Source: Pseudonocardia sp. | Lineage (GTDB): Bacteria; Actinomycetota; Actinomycetes; Mycobacteriales; Pseudonocardiaceae | Direction: 5' to 3' | Assembly: GCF_029263155.1 (NCBI RefSeq) | Contig: NZ_JAJCYB010000062.1 | Span: 1-48,403 of the forward strand | Length of the DNA: 48,403 bases | Shown here: positions 1-10,588 of the stretch, piece by piece | Layout: every line of letters starts with the position of its first letter | Position numbering within the stretch: position 1 is the first letter of the stretch | Position numbers and translations under genes: made by a program | Notes under the pieces: generated by a model | Seen by the model: the letters and a program-made list of their open reading frames with translations, nothing else | Database searches by the model: none | Told to the model about the DNA's origin: nothing

Positions 1-2414
<2,414 letters not shown>

Positions 2415-2492
2415 CGGGGTGGGGAGCTCCCTCCTAGCGCGGGCGGACCCGCGCTCGAACGCCCTCGGCCGGGTGCGCCGTGGGGACGAGTC

Positions 2493-2498
2493 AGATTA
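2493..2498 (-). promoter_or_regulatory. candidate -10 element of dnaE
   Basis: On the minus strand the hexamer TAATCT stands out in a very GC-rich stretch, about 80 nt upstream of the dnaE ATG. No good -35 hexamer is visible at 16-18 bp. A transcript starting here would have a leader of roughly 70 nt. This is inference from sequence only. Confidence 0.4.
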
Positions 2499-2713
2499 AC
2501 CCCGGGCACCGACAGTCCCGGCACAGCCGGGCGGCCCGGCGCCGAACGTGCTGCTCACTCCGGCCGGGCGGCGTGTCGTGCGCCGACGTCCGCGGAGCAT
2601 CGCACCGGCAGGTCGCGAGAGCGGGGGCGGGGTGGAGGCAGGAGGTGCGAGCGAGGCCGGGCCGGGCTGGGCCGGGCCGGGCGGGCAGGGCGGAGCGGGG
2701 CCGGCGCCGGGCC

Positions 2714-2765
2714 GAGCGGCGCCGGGCGAGCGGCGCCGGGCGGCGCCGGGCGAGCGGCGCCGGGC
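2714..2765. repeat. tandem 14-bp GC-rich repeats upstream of dnaE
   Basis: The unit GAGCGGCGCCGGGC occurs exactly at 2714-2727, 2728-2741 and 2752-2765, with a shortened 10-bp copy between the second and third. Degenerate copies continue to about 2835. The core GGCGCCGG is itself palindromic. Confidence 0.85.
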
Positions 2766-3105
2766 GAAGCCAACCAGCCGGGCGAAGCCGGGCCGGCCGG
2801 GCGAGGCCGGGCCGAGCGGCCCGGGCGGCGCCGGGCACGACGGGCCGGGGCTGCCCTCCACGCCGTGCTGGTGGGCGGGCGGGACGACAGTCCGCCCGCG
2901 GCCTGTCACCGCGACCGCCCGCCGAACGACGCCGAAGATCGGCGCACCGGAACCAGCAGCCGGGCAGGACACACCTCCCAGTCCCGAGACGACGATCGTT
3001 GACAGGCTATCCACAACCACCGCCACAAGATCGACGACAGGGAACCCGCAGCAGGCCAGGACACGCCTCAGCGTTCCAGCACGACGATCACCGGCCGCCC
3101 GGACC

Positions 3106-3181
3106 GGCCGGCCCGGCCCCGCACGACCCGGCCCCGCACGGCCCGCCCGGGCAGGCCGGCCCGGCCCCGCACGACCCGGCC
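3106..3181. repeat. exact 28-bp direct repeat, two copies 48 bp apart
   Basis: The same 28 bases are found at 3106-3133 and 3154-3181. They begin GGCCGGCCCGGCCCC and end GACCCGGCC. The 20 bp between the copies are related GC-rich sequence. Confidence 0.85.
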
Positions 3182-3269
3182 GCCGTCCCCACCACCGGCA
3201 CCGGACTCGCCGACAGCACCGGCCGCCGGTCACGGGCCCGGCCGACCGGAATCCCGCGCGGCCCGAGCC

Positions 3270-4442
3270 TCAGGCCGCGCGGGCCGCGCGCTGCACCCGG
3301 CCCAGCAACCGCTCGTAGATCCCCTCGAACGTGCTCAGCGTGGTGGCGAGCTCGTGCTTCGCCACCAGCTCCAGGCTCGACGCCCCCATCCGCCTGCGCC
3401 TCTCCGCGTCCCCGAGCAGGGCCGCGAGGCGGGTGGTGAGCTCCGGCACGTCGCCCGGGGTGAACAACCAGCCGTTGCGCCCCGGCTTGACCAGGTGCGG
3501 CAGTGCCATCGCGTTCGCCGCGATCACCGGGGTGCCGGCGGCCATCGCCTCCAGCGTGACGATGCTCTGCAGCTCCGCGATGCCCGGCATGCAGAACACG
3601 GCGGCGCGGCGGTAGGCGTCCACCAGCTCGTCCTCCTCGACGAACCCGGGGAACGACGTGCGGGTGCCGATGCCCAGCTCCGCGGCCAGCCCCATCCACT
3701 CCTCCCGCATGACGCCCTCGCCGACGATCTCCAGGCGGGCGTCGGTGCCTGCGGGCAGTGCGGCGAACGCCCGGAGCAGCTCGTCGACGCGCTTCTCCTG
3801 GTCCATCCGACCGACGAACAGCACGGTGGGCGGTCCCGACGGCTTGTCCTCGACCCGGTACCGCGCGGCGTCGATGCCGCAGGACACCGCGAGCGAGCCC
3901 GTCATGCCGGTGGCCTTCTCCAGCAACTCGACCGCGCGCGGCGTGGGCGCGGTGACGATGTCGGCGTGCCGGTAGATGAGGTTCATGTCCCACCAGCCCA
4001 GCCGGGTGACCGGCCGCTGCAGCAACCGGGGCACCCGGGCGTGGCCGACCAGGTTCTCGGGCATGAAGTGGTTGGTGGCCACGATCGGCGTTCCGGCGGC
4101 GCGTGCGGCGTGCACCAGCCCGCGGCCGACCGGGAAGTGCCCCTGCACGTGCAGCACGTCGGGCGCGATCTCGGCGAACAGCCGCGCGGTGCGCGGCCGG
4201 GTGGTCCACGGCCACGCGACGCGGAAAGTGGGGTGGCTGAACCAGCGGTGCGACTTGAGCGTGTGGACGGTGACCCCGTCCTCCACCCGTACGTCGGGAC
4301 GGCCGTCGTGCGAGGGGCACACCACGTGCACGTCGTGTCCGCGCGCGGCCAGGCCGGCCGCGAGGCGCGAGGAGAAGCGGGACAATCCGTTGACGTCGGG
4401 CGCGTACGTGTCGGCGCCGATCAGGATGCGCAGCGGCTTCAC
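3270..4442 (-). CDS. GT4-family glycosyltransferase
   Basis: The protein has 390 aa with GT-B fold features: an N-terminal acceptor domain (RILIGADTYAPDVNGLSRF, then HDVHVVCPS), the donor-domain start VLFVGRMDQEKRVDELLRAF near residue 200, and the GT4 E-x7-E-like motif IAELQSIVTLEAMAAGTPVI. Such enzymes transfer a sugar, often mannose, from a nucleotide sugar to lipid or glycan acceptors; the substrate here is unknown. The frame is open further upstream, but the GTG at 4442 is preferred because GAGAGGA lies 8-9 nt before it and the conserved N-terminus begins right there. The downstream gap is repeat-rich. The next gene upstream on the same strand encodes an EamA transporter, 59 bp away. Confidence 0.9.
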   Translation of the reverse strand: MKPLRILIGADTYAPDVNGLSRFSSRLAAGLAARGHDVHVVCPSHDGRPDVRVEDGVTVHTLKSHRWFSHPTFRVAWPWTTRPRTARLFAEIAPDVLHVQGHFPVGRGLVHAARAAGTPIVATNHFMPENLVGHARVPRLLQRPVTRLGWWDMNLIYRHADIVTAPTPRAVELLEKATGMTGSLAVSCGIDAARYRVEDKPSGPPTVLFVGRMDQEKRVDELLRAFAALPAGTDARLEIVGEGVMREEWMGLAAELGIGTRTSFPGFVEEDELVDAYRRAAVFCMPGIAELQSIVTLEAMAAGTPVIAANAMALPHLVKPGRNGWLFTPGDVPELTTRLAALLGDAERRRRMGASSLELVAKHELATTLSTFEGIYERLLGRVQRAARAA

Positions 4443-4501
4443 GATGGAAATCCTCTCGGAGCGGTCGGCTGGGGTCCGACGCGGGGTCATGTTGTGCGGG
4501 A

Positions 4502-5470
4502 TCACGGTCTCGGCGAGGTTCGGTGGGCGGCGGTGGCCTGCGCCGCGCGCGCGGCGCGGGCCCGGCGGGCGTCGGGGTGGTAGCGGGCCAGCGAGACGAC
4601 CCCGGCCGTCGCCGCGACGGCGCACACCACCAGCACGGCCGCGGCGACCCCCGACGTGGCGGGGCCCTCGCCGAGCAGCAGGATGCCCAGCAGCACCGCG
4701 ACGATCGGGTCGACCACCGTGAGGCACGCGATGACGACCTCCGGCGGGCCGGACGCGAAGCCCTGCTGCACCAGCCAACCGCCGATGACCAGGGCCGTGC
4801 CGATGCCGGCCACGGTACCCAGCAGCCGGGGGTCGGTCCACGACACCAGCCCGGTGGCGATCTGCTGCGACAGCGCCCGGACCAGCGCGGACACCAGCCC
4901 GAAGGCGACCGCGCCCCCGGTGACCGAGGCGACGCACCTGACCCATCCGGTGCTCCACGTCGCCACCGCGACCAGCAGCACGGTCAGCACGGTGCAGATG
5001 CCGGCCCCGATGAGGATGGCGAAGTCGGGTACGCGCGTGGAGATGGCCGAGCTCGCGGCGATGGACACGAACGCCGCCACGCCGACGACGCACAGCAGCA
5101 CGCCGAGCAGCACGCCGCGACCGGGGCTCTCGCCGGTACGGCGCACGGTGAGCAGTACCGCGATGGGCACCGCGAGCACGCCGATCGGCTGCACGACCGC
5201 CAGCGGGCTCAGGACCAGGGCGAACGCGTGCAGCCCGGACCCGGCGACGGCGGCGGCCAGCCCGATCAGCCAGCCCGGCCTGCTGACCAGCGTCCGGAAC
5301 GCGGCGACGCCGAGTCGGCTGTCGGTGTCGGCGAGGTTGTCGACGGCGCCGTGCTGCAGCGTGGCGGCCACGGCGAAACACGCCGCGGCGACCACCGCCA
5401 GCGCGATCGCGGGCGTGGAGGCCAGCAGCGTCGGCGCGAGGACGGGGTCCGCGGCCGCGGTGAGGGTCAC
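4502..5470 (-). CDS. EamA/DMT-family membrane transporter
   Basis: The protein has 322 aa with about ten hydrophobic segments, arranged as two repeats of five as in drug/metabolite transporters. A charged C-terminal tail (RYHPDARRARAARAAQ) ends it. The GTG at 5470 overlaps the stop codon of the upstream DUF998-like gene by 4 bases (GTGA), so the two are probably translationally coupled. The substrate cannot be deduced. Its place between a DUF998-like protein and a GT4 enzyme suggests a cell-envelope role, which is only context. Confidence 0.85.
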   Translation of the reverse strand: MTLTAAADPVLAPTLLASTPAIALAVVAAACFAVAATLQHGAVDNLADTDSRLGVAAFRTLVSRPGWLIGLAAAVAGSGLHAFALVLSPLAVVQPIGVLAVPIAVLLTVRRTGESPGRGVLLGVLLCVVGVAAFVSIAASSAISTRVPDFAILIGAGICTVLTVLLVAVATWSTGWVRCVASVTGGAVAFGLVSALVRALSQQIATGLVSWTDPRLLGTVAGIGTALVIGGWLVQQGFASGPPEVVIACLTVVDPIVAVLLGILLLGEGPATSGVAAAVLVVCAVAATAGVVSLARYHPDARRARAARAAQATAAHRTSPRP

Positions 5471-6165
5471 GCCCGGACCCCCCACTCGACCCCGCCGGCG
5501 GCGATTGCGCCTCGGTCGGCCGCGACGCGCGCCGCCCGGGCCAGCAGCAACAGCAGCACCATGGCCGTGGCGAACAGGACCCGCTGCGTCAGGCCGAGCG
5601 CCGGCAGGATCGGTGCGACACCGAACCCGGCGGGCAGCTGGCCCACCATGAACACGACCGCGCCCCCTCCGCTGAGCAACGCCCCCCACCGCAGCCCGGA
5701 CGCCGCGGGGGCCCAGTGCTCCGCGGTGCGGGCCCGGGCGGCGACGACGGCGAGCGTGATCGGGAGCAGGGCGAAGACGAGAGCCCCGCCGACGCGGTGC
5801 ACCCAGGCGGCGACATCGAGCGGGGTGCCCGGGTGGTTGGTGGGGAACACCGCCACCACCAGCAGCGCGACGCTCCACGCGGTGAGCAGGCCGCCCACGG
5901 TGCGCGCCCCCGGCAGGCGGGCTGCGGAGATCGCGGCGGCGAGCACCAGTCCCGCCACGGCCAGGGCCAGGGTGCTGAGTCCCACGAGCGTGTATCCCCC
6001 CGGTACGGCCACGTAGTCACTGATCGGGCTGTTCAGCGGGTCCACCACGGTCGACCCGACGACGTGCAGCACCCCCATCGGCACCAGGGCGACGATCACC
6101 GCGCCCAGCACGGCCGACTCCCCGGCCCGTGCGGGGGTGACCGCGGACCCACCGATCGTCGTCAT
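5467..6165 (-). CDS. DUF998-like integral membrane protein
   Basis: The protein has 232 aa with six or so transmembrane helices. The first loop contains DPLNSPISDYVAVPGG, the conserved NPxxxxISDY-like motif of DUF998 proteins. The function of the family is unknown. The ATG at 6165 follows GGTGGGA at short spacing; an in-frame ATG 13 codons upstream is an alternative. It overlaps the downstream transporter by GTGA. Its upstream region (6166-6379) faces the divergent hydrolase gene. Confidence 0.8.
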   Translation of the reverse strand: MTTIGGSAVTPARAGESAVLGAVIVALVPMGVLHVVGSTVVDPLNSPISDYVAVPGGYTLVGLSTLALAVAGLVLAAAISAARLPGARTVGGLLTAWSVALLVVAVFPTNHPGTPLDVAAWVHRVGGALVFALLPITLAVVAARARTAEHWAPAASGLRWGALLSGGGAVVFMVGQLPAGFGVAPILPALGLTQRVLFATAMVLLLLLARAARVAADRGAIAAGGVEWGVRA

Positions 6166-6366
6166 GATCCCACCGTGGCATCTCGGAGCTGAGACGTACA
6201 TCAGGATCACTACCGAGTGACCTCGGGGATCACCCCGAACTGCGCCGGTCAGGGCAGTGCTCTCCGACTCGTGCCCCCGCCGACGCCCTTTCGTGACCGG
6301 ACCGTAGTGTTCGTCTCCCACGGTGCGGTGTTCGTGGTCGGGCGCCGGTGGTTCCAGGAGGCCACC

Positions 6367-6372
6367 TACACT
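6367..6372 (+). promoter_or_regulatory. candidate -10 element, leaderless start of the hydrolase gene
   Basis: TACACT ends 7 nt before the GTG at 6380, the spacing expected if transcription starts at the start codon. No clear -35 is seen. The GGAGG at 6358-6362 is too far upstream to serve this start. Confidence 0.45.
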
Positions 6373-6379
6373 CCGCGCG

Positions 6380-7270
6380 GTGGCCAGCCTCCCCTACGCG
6401 ACCCGCTCCGGATGGCCGGAGGAGGCGCAGCGGCGCCGTCACCAGGTGGTTCTCCCGTCCGGCATCGTTGCGTACCGGATCTACGGACCCGACGCCGCCC
6501 CCCCGGACCGGACGATCGTCATGCTGCACGGCCTGCGGGGTGACCACCACGGTCTGGAGCCGATCGTGGCCCATCTACCCGGGCACCGGGTGGTCGTCCC
6601 CGACCTTCCCGGCTTCGGCGAGAGCCCTCCGCTGGTCGAGGGCCGCCACGACCTCGCCGGCTACGCCGCATGGACCCGCGAGTTCCACTCGACGGTGGCG
6701 CCCGGGACGGTCCTGCTCGGGCACTCGTTCGGCTCGATCGTGGCGGCGGCCGCCGTCGCCGGCGGGCTGGAGGTGCCCGCGCTCGTGCTGGTCACCCCGA
6801 TCGCGGGATCGGCGCTGGCCGGGCCGCGCCAGGTGCTGACGCGCGCCACGGTGGCGCTGCACCGCTTCGCCGGCGCGCTGCCCGAGGGCGTCGGCACCGG
6901 CCTGCTGCGCAGCAGGCTGTTCACCCGGGCGGCGAGTGCGGCGATGGTGAAGACCCGCGACCGGGAGCTGCGCGCCTGGATCCACGCCGAGCACGACCGG
7001 TACTTCGGCGGGTTCGCCGACCGGCGGGTGCTCCTGGAGGCCTTCGGGGCGTCGGTGTCGCACGGGGTGGACGAGTTCGCGGCCCGGATCGACGTGCCGA
7101 CGCTGGTGGTCGCCACGGAGCTGGACGACATCACCACCCCCTCCGAGCAGCGCAGGCTGGCCGGGGTGTTCCCGGACGCGCGGCTGGAGCTGGTCACCGG
7201 CACCGGGCACCTGACGCACTACGAGCGGCCCGACGCGGTGGCCGCCCACGTCCGGCGGTTCCTGGTGTGA
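6380..7270 (+). CDS. alpha/beta hydrolase
   Basis: The protein has 296 aa with the alpha/beta hydrolase fold. The oxyanion region is VMLHGLRGDHHG, the nucleophile elbow is GHSFGS with Ser116, the acid is probably in ELDDIT, and the catalytic histidine is in GTGHLTHYE near the end. The substrate is unknown. The GTG at 6380 was chosen because homology-like sequence begins soon after and a -10 element lies just upstream; the frame is open to 6323. The stop overlaps the start of the next glycosyltransferase (GTGA), so the two form an operon. A carbohydrate-ester or lipid substrate connected with that enzyme is possible but unproven. Confidence 0.88.
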   Translation: MASLPYATRSGWPEEAQRRRHQVVLPSGIVAYRIYGPDAAPPDRTIVMLHGLRGDHHGLEPIVAHLPGHRVVVPDLPGFGESPPLVEGRHDLAGYAAWTREFHSTVAPGTVLLGHSFGSIVAAAAVAGGLEVPALVLVTPIAGSALAGPRQVLTRATVALHRFAGALPEGVGTGLLRSRLFTRAASAAMVKTRDRELRAWIHAEHDRYFGGFADRRVLLEAFGASVSHGVDEFAARIDVPTLVVATELDDITTPSEQRRLAGVFPDARLELVTGTGHLTHYERPDAVAAHVRRFLV

Positions 7271-8331
7271 AGGTCGCCGTCGACTGCCGCTACGTGCGGA
7301 TCGGCCGCCACGACGGCATCAGCCGCTACACCGCGGGCCTGGTCACCGAGCTGGCGCGCCTGCACCCGGTCACCATGCTGATCAGCGACCACCGCCAGCT
7401 CGACATGCTGCCGCGGCTGCCCTGGTACCGGGTGAGCGACCCGACCGGTCCGCGCGAGCCGCTGGTGGCGCGGCAGGTGAACCGGCTCGGGCCCGACGTC
7501 GTGTTCAGCCCGATGCAGACGATGGGCACAGCCGGCCGGCGCTACGCACTGGTGCTGACGGTGCACGACCTCATCTACTACCGGCACGGCACGCCGCCGC
7601 GCGACCTCCCCGGGCCGGTACGGGCCCTCTGGCGGCTCTACCACCTGGCGTGGTGGCCGCAGCGGCTGCTGCTCGACCGCGCGGACGCGGTGGTGACGGT
7701 GTCGGAGACGACGGCCGCCCTGATCGCGGCGCACCGCCTGACCCGGCGGCCGGTGACCGTGGTCCCGAACGCGGCGGACCCGCTGCCGCCCGCGGCGGGC
7801 ACCGCGGGCAGGCGGCTGGTCTACATGGGCTCGTTCATGCCGTACAAGAACGTCGACGCGCTCGTGCTCGCGGCCGCGCGGCTGCCCGACCACGAGCTGC
7901 ACCTGATGAGCCGGGTCGATGCGGCCGAGCGGGCCCGGCTCACGGAGCTGGCCCCAGGCGCCCGACTGGTGTTCCACGACGGGGCCTCCGACGCCCGGTA
8001 CGCCGCGGTACTGCGGGGGGCCACCGCGCTGGTGTCCGCGTCGCGGGACGAGGGGTTCGGGATCCCGCTGGTGGAGGCGATGAGCGTCGGCACGCCGGTG
8101 GTGGTGAGCGACATCCCGGTGTTCCGCGAGGTCGGCGGGCCCGCGGCGGCCTACGTCGATCCCGACGACGTCGACGGCTTCGTGGCCGCGATCCGCGCCC
8201 TGGACGACCCCGCGGTCCGCGACGAGCGCAGGGCCGCCGCCCGGGACCGGGCGGCCCGCTACAGCTGGGCCGGCTCGGCCAGGGTCCTGCTCGACCTGCT
8301 GGAACGCACGGCGGCAGCCCACCGGGCATGA
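7267..8331 (+). CDS. GT4-family glycosyltransferase
   Basis: The protein has 354 aa. The N-terminus VKVAVDCRYVRIGRHDGISRY is typical of GT4 enzymes of the mannosyl/rhamnosyl type. The donor domain holds VYMGSFMPYKNVDALVLAA and the signature SRDEGFGIPLVEAMSVGTPV, with the conserved E-x7-E pair. It lacks a signal peptide and is probably a cytoplasmic enzyme working on a lipid-linked or soluble acceptor. The GTG overlaps the hydrolase stop by 4 bases. It is not closely similar to the GT4 gene at 3270-4442, so it is not a local duplication. It ends facing a convergent gene, with a hairpin in between. Confidence 0.9.
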   Translation: MKVAVDCRYVRIGRHDGISRYTAGLVTELARLHPVTMLISDHRQLDMLPRLPWYRVSDPTGPREPLVARQVNRLGPDVVFSPMQTMGTAGRRYALVLTVHDLIYYRHGTPPRDLPGPVRALWRLYHLAWWPQRLLLDRADAVVTVSETTAALIAAHRLTRRPVTVVPNAADPLPPAAGTAGRRLVYMGSFMPYKNVDALVLAAARLPDHELHLMSRVDAAERARLTELAPGARLVFHDGASDARYAAVLRGATALVSASRDEGFGIPLVEAMSVGTPVVVSDIPVFREVGGPAAAYVDPDDVDGFVAAIRALDDPAVRDERRAAARDRAARYSWAGSARVLLDLLERTAAAHRA

Positions 8332-8353
8332 AGAGGGCGGCACAGCCGACCGG

Positions 8354-8386
8354 CAGGCCGTCGCAGACCGATCAGGCCGTCGCAGA
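8354..8386. repeat. 14-bp direct repeat before the convergent-gene hairpin
   Basis: CAGGCCGTCGCAGA is found at 8354-8367 and again at 8373-8386, 19 bp apart. The second copy runs into the left arm of the hairpin at 8380-8403. Confidence 0.7.
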
Positions 8387-8403
8387 TGCCGGAGCATCTG
8401 CGA
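8380..8403. terminator. hairpin between convergent genes
   Basis: TCGCAGATGC, loop CGGA, GCATCTGCGA form a perfect 10-bp stem with a 4-nt loop. It lies between the end of the glycosyltransferase gene (+) and the end of the membrane-anchored protein gene (-), so it may act in both directions. There is no T-tract, as is usual in actinobacteria. Confidence 0.65.
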
Positions 8404-8430
8404 GCGACCGGCTCGTGTGCGACGGAGGTG

Positions 8431-9096
8431 TCAGGCCGGGGGCAGCGGGCCGTCGTCGGGGACCGGGGTCGCCGCCTCCCGCTGCGCGGGGAGCAGGGGC
8501 GAGAGGGCCAGCTCCACCGGCCGGGCGTCCGCGGGGGCCGCGTGCACGGCCCGGACCTGCGGGCCCGCGGCCAGCGAGTCCAGCGCGGCGCGGTCCCCCC
8601 GCACGACCATCGCCACGACGCACGGGCAGGCCGGATCGGCGAGCGCGGCGGCCTCGGCGGCCGCGACGTCGCCCGCGCGGCCGGTCAGCCGCCCGGCGTC
8701 GGCCACGGCTGCGAGGCGGGCCCGTTCCCGGGCCAGCTCGACCGAGCGCGGGTCCGCGGATCCGATCGGCTCGAACCGCAGCGCGGTCTGCACCCGGTCG
8801 CGGGGCACCCGGAACACCACGGTCTCGGGCGCGGCACCGGTCGCCACCGCGAGCGCATCGGCGCCGGTCAGCTCGGCCCGGAACTGCACCAACGCGTACG
8901 CCGCCGTCCCCGGGGGCGGGAGGGTGGTGGGCAACCGGGCGAGGTAGGCGGCCACCTGCTCCCCGGACTCGGGTCCCAGCCGCACCGTGCCCGGCGTGGG
9001 CCCCGGCTCCGGCGGAGCGAACCGCGACCCCGCGTACCAGGCCGTGAGCAGCCCGATCACGACGCACGCGACGAGCACCGCGAGCCGGGTCCTCAC
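8431..9096 (-). CDS. membrane-anchored protein of unknown function
   Basis: The protein has 221 aa. It begins [21 protein letters not shown], a single N-terminal transmembrane anchor or uncleaved signal, followed by an extracytoplasmic region rich in Ala, Pro and Glu with a [11 protein letters not shown] segment near residue 155. I do not recognise a domain. The GTG at 9096 overlaps the stop codon of the upstream pseudouridine synthase by 4 bases, so it is the last gene of the lspA operon. The frame stays open upstream inside that gene, but the overlap start is the natural one. Confidence 0.75.
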   Translation of the reverse strand: MRTRLAVLVACVVIGLLTAWYAGSRFAPPEPGPTPGTVRLGPESGEQVAAYLARLPTTLPPPGTAAYALVQFRAELTGADALAVATGAAPETVVFRVPRDRVQTALRFEPIGSADPRSVELARERARLAAVADAGRLTGRAGDVAAAEAAALADPACPCVVAMVVRGDRAALDSLAAGPQVRAVHAAPADARPVELALSPLLPAQREAATPVPDDGPLPPA

Positions 9097-10019
9097 TCCC
9101 GCAGCAGGTCCAGGGCGGCGGCCAGGTCGGCCGGGTACGGGCTGGTGTACTCGACCCACCTGCCGTCCCCCGGGTGGTCGAAGCCGAGGGAGCGGGCGTG
9201 CAGCCATTGCCGCTCCAGTCTCAGCCGCTTGGCCAGCGTGGGATCGGCGCCGTAGGCCAGGTCGCCGACGCACGGGTGACGCAGTGCCGAGAGGTGCACC
9301 CGGATCTGGTGGGTGCGCCCGGTCTCCAGGCGCACGTCGAGCAGCGACGCGGCCCGGAACGCCTCGATCGTGTCGTAGTGGGTGATGCTGGGCCTGCCCC
9401 CGGCGACGACGGCGAACCGGTAGTCGTGCTTGGGGTGGCGGTCGATCGGGGCGTCGATGGTGCCGCTGCTGGGGTCGGGGTGGCCCTGCGCGACGGCGTG
9501 GTAGCGCTTGGACACCGTGCGTTCCTTGAACGCCCGCTTCAGCACCGTGTACGCGTGCTCCGAGGTGGCGACGACCATCACCCCGGTGGTGCCGACGTCG
9601 AGGCGGTGCACGATCCCCTGCCGCTCCTCGGACCCCGAGGTGGAGACGCGGTAGCCGAGGGCGGCGAGCCCGCCGACGACGGTGGGCCCGGTCCAGCCGG
9701 GGCTCGGGTGCGCGGCGACGCCGACCGGCTTGTCGACCACCACGATGTCGTCGTCGGCGTGCAGGATCTCCAGCCCCCCGACGACCTCGGGCGGCGCGGA
9801 GATCGGCGACGCGGCCGGCTCGGGCAGCGCGACCTCCAGCCAGGAGCCGGCGACCAGCCGGTCGGACTTGCCGGCCGCCTGCCCGTCCACCTCGACGCGC
9901 CCGTCCTCGGCCAGCCCGGCGACCACGGTGCGGGACAGCCCCAGCAGCCGCGCCAGACCGGCATCGACGCGCATGCCGTCGAGCCCGTCGGGGACGGGGA
10001 GGCTGCGCAGGTCACTCAT
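9093..10019 (-). CDS. rluD: RluA-family 23S rRNA pseudouridine synthase
   Basis: The protein has 308 aa. It has an N-terminal S4 RNA-binding domain (about residues 15-65: [25 protein letters not shown]) and a catalytic domain with [12 protein letters not shown], whose Asp141 is the expected nucleophile, and [13 protein letters not shown]. These enzymes convert uridines in 23S rRNA helix 69 or related sites to pseudouridine. The exact site cannot be told from sequence, so the symbol rluD is by family and by the usual lspA-rluD neighbourhood. The ATG at 10019 overlaps the lspA stop by 8 bases. Confidence 0.92.
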   Translation of the reverse strand: MSDLRSLPVPDGLDGMRVDAGLARLLGLSRTVVAGLAEDGRVEVDGQAAGKSDRLVAGSWLEVALPEPAASPISAPPEVVGGLEILHADDDIVVVDKPVGVAAHPSPGWTGPTVVGGLAALGYRVSTSGSEERQGIVHRLDVGTTGVMVVATSEHAYTVLKRAFKERTVSKRYHAVAQGHPDPSSGTIDAPIDRHPKHDYRFAVVAGGRPSITHYDTIEAFRAASLLDVRLETGRTHQIRVHLSALRHPCVGDLAYGADPTLAKRLRLERQWLHARSLGFDHPGDGRWVEYTSPYPADLAAALDLLRE

Positions 10020-10581
10020 CGGCGGTCCGCTGTTCCTTGCTCGGGGTCCGCGTGCCATCGAGCTCACGACCGGTCAGCGCCAGCAGCACGAGCAGGATCC
10101 CACCGCACACGATCGCGGAGTCGGCGAGGTTGAACACCGGGAAGACGCGACCGTCGGGCGCGAACGGGGACACGAGGTCGACGACGTGGCCCTGCAGGGG
10201 GCCGGGCGCGCGGAAGAGCCGGTCGGCGAGGTTGCCCAGCGCGCCGCCGAGGATCAGGCCGAGCGCGATCGCCCAGCCTGTGGACCGCAGCTTGCGCGCC
10301 ACCCGGATGATCACGACGACGACGGCGACCGCGATCAGCGTCAGCACCCAGGTGTAGCCGGTGGCCAGCGAGAACGCCGCGCCGGGGTTGCGCACGAGCT
10401 GCAGGTAGACCAGTCCGCCCAGCAGCTCCACCGGTTCCCGCCCCTGCAGCGCGGCCACGCCGACCACCTTGGTGACGACGTCGGCGGCCAGGATCAGGGC
10501 GGCGAGCAGCGCGAGCAGCCGCACGCGGGGGGCGGCCGACGACTCGGGTGCGGGGGTGTCGGGAACGGGGGTGTCGGGCAC
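10012..10581 (-). CDS. lspA: lipoprotein signal peptidase (signal peptidase II)
   Basis: The protein has 189 aa. It is an integral membrane aspartic protease that cleaves the signal peptide of diacylglyceryl-modified prolipoproteins. Four hydrophobic helices are visible. The motifs are [26 protein letters not shown] (Asp135) and FNLADSAI (Asp154); the 19-residue spacing of these two aspartates matches the catalytic pair of the family. The GTG at 10581 has GGGGGA about 10 nt upstream. Another GTG six codons upstream would overlap the antiporter gene. The first residues repeat VPDTP twice. Confidence 0.93.
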   Translation of the reverse strand: MPDTPVPDTPAPESSAAPRVRLLALLAALILAADVVTKVVGVAALQGREPVELLGGLVYLQLVRNPGAAFSLATGYTWVLTLIAVAVVVVIIRVARKLRSTGWAIALGLILGGALGNLADRLFRAPGPLQGHVVDLVSPFAPDGRVFPVFNLADSAIVCGGILLVLLALTGRELDGTRTPSKEQRTADE

Positions 10582-10588
10582 GGGCCCA

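Larger units (their letters stand above)
2415..3269. other. 855-bp intergenic region, repeat-rich, no supported gene
   Basis: This is the gap between the dnaE start and the end of the glycosyltransferase gene. Several long open frames cross it on both strands, but their translations are almost only Ala, Gly, Pro and Arg, as expected of GC-rich repeats without stops. It holds two repeat blocks (listed separately), one TTGACA at 2999-3004 without a convincing -10, and one DnaA-box-like nonamer CTATCCACA at 3007-3015 (one mismatch to TTATCCACA). I see no RNA gene. Confidence 0.6.

Noticed and set aside
3007..3015. DnaA box as part of an origin
   Set aside because: A single nonamer with one mismatch; no cluster, no dnaA or dnaN nearby and no AT-rich unwinding region.
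3106..3181. Possible CRISPR-like array
   Set aside because: Only two copies, with a 20-bp GC-rich spacer related to the repeat, and no cas genes in the window.
2480..3439. Several open frames through the GC-rich repeats
   Set aside because: They encode only Ala/Gly/Pro/Arg repeats on both strands, have no ribosome site and overlap each other and the glycosyltransferase gene.
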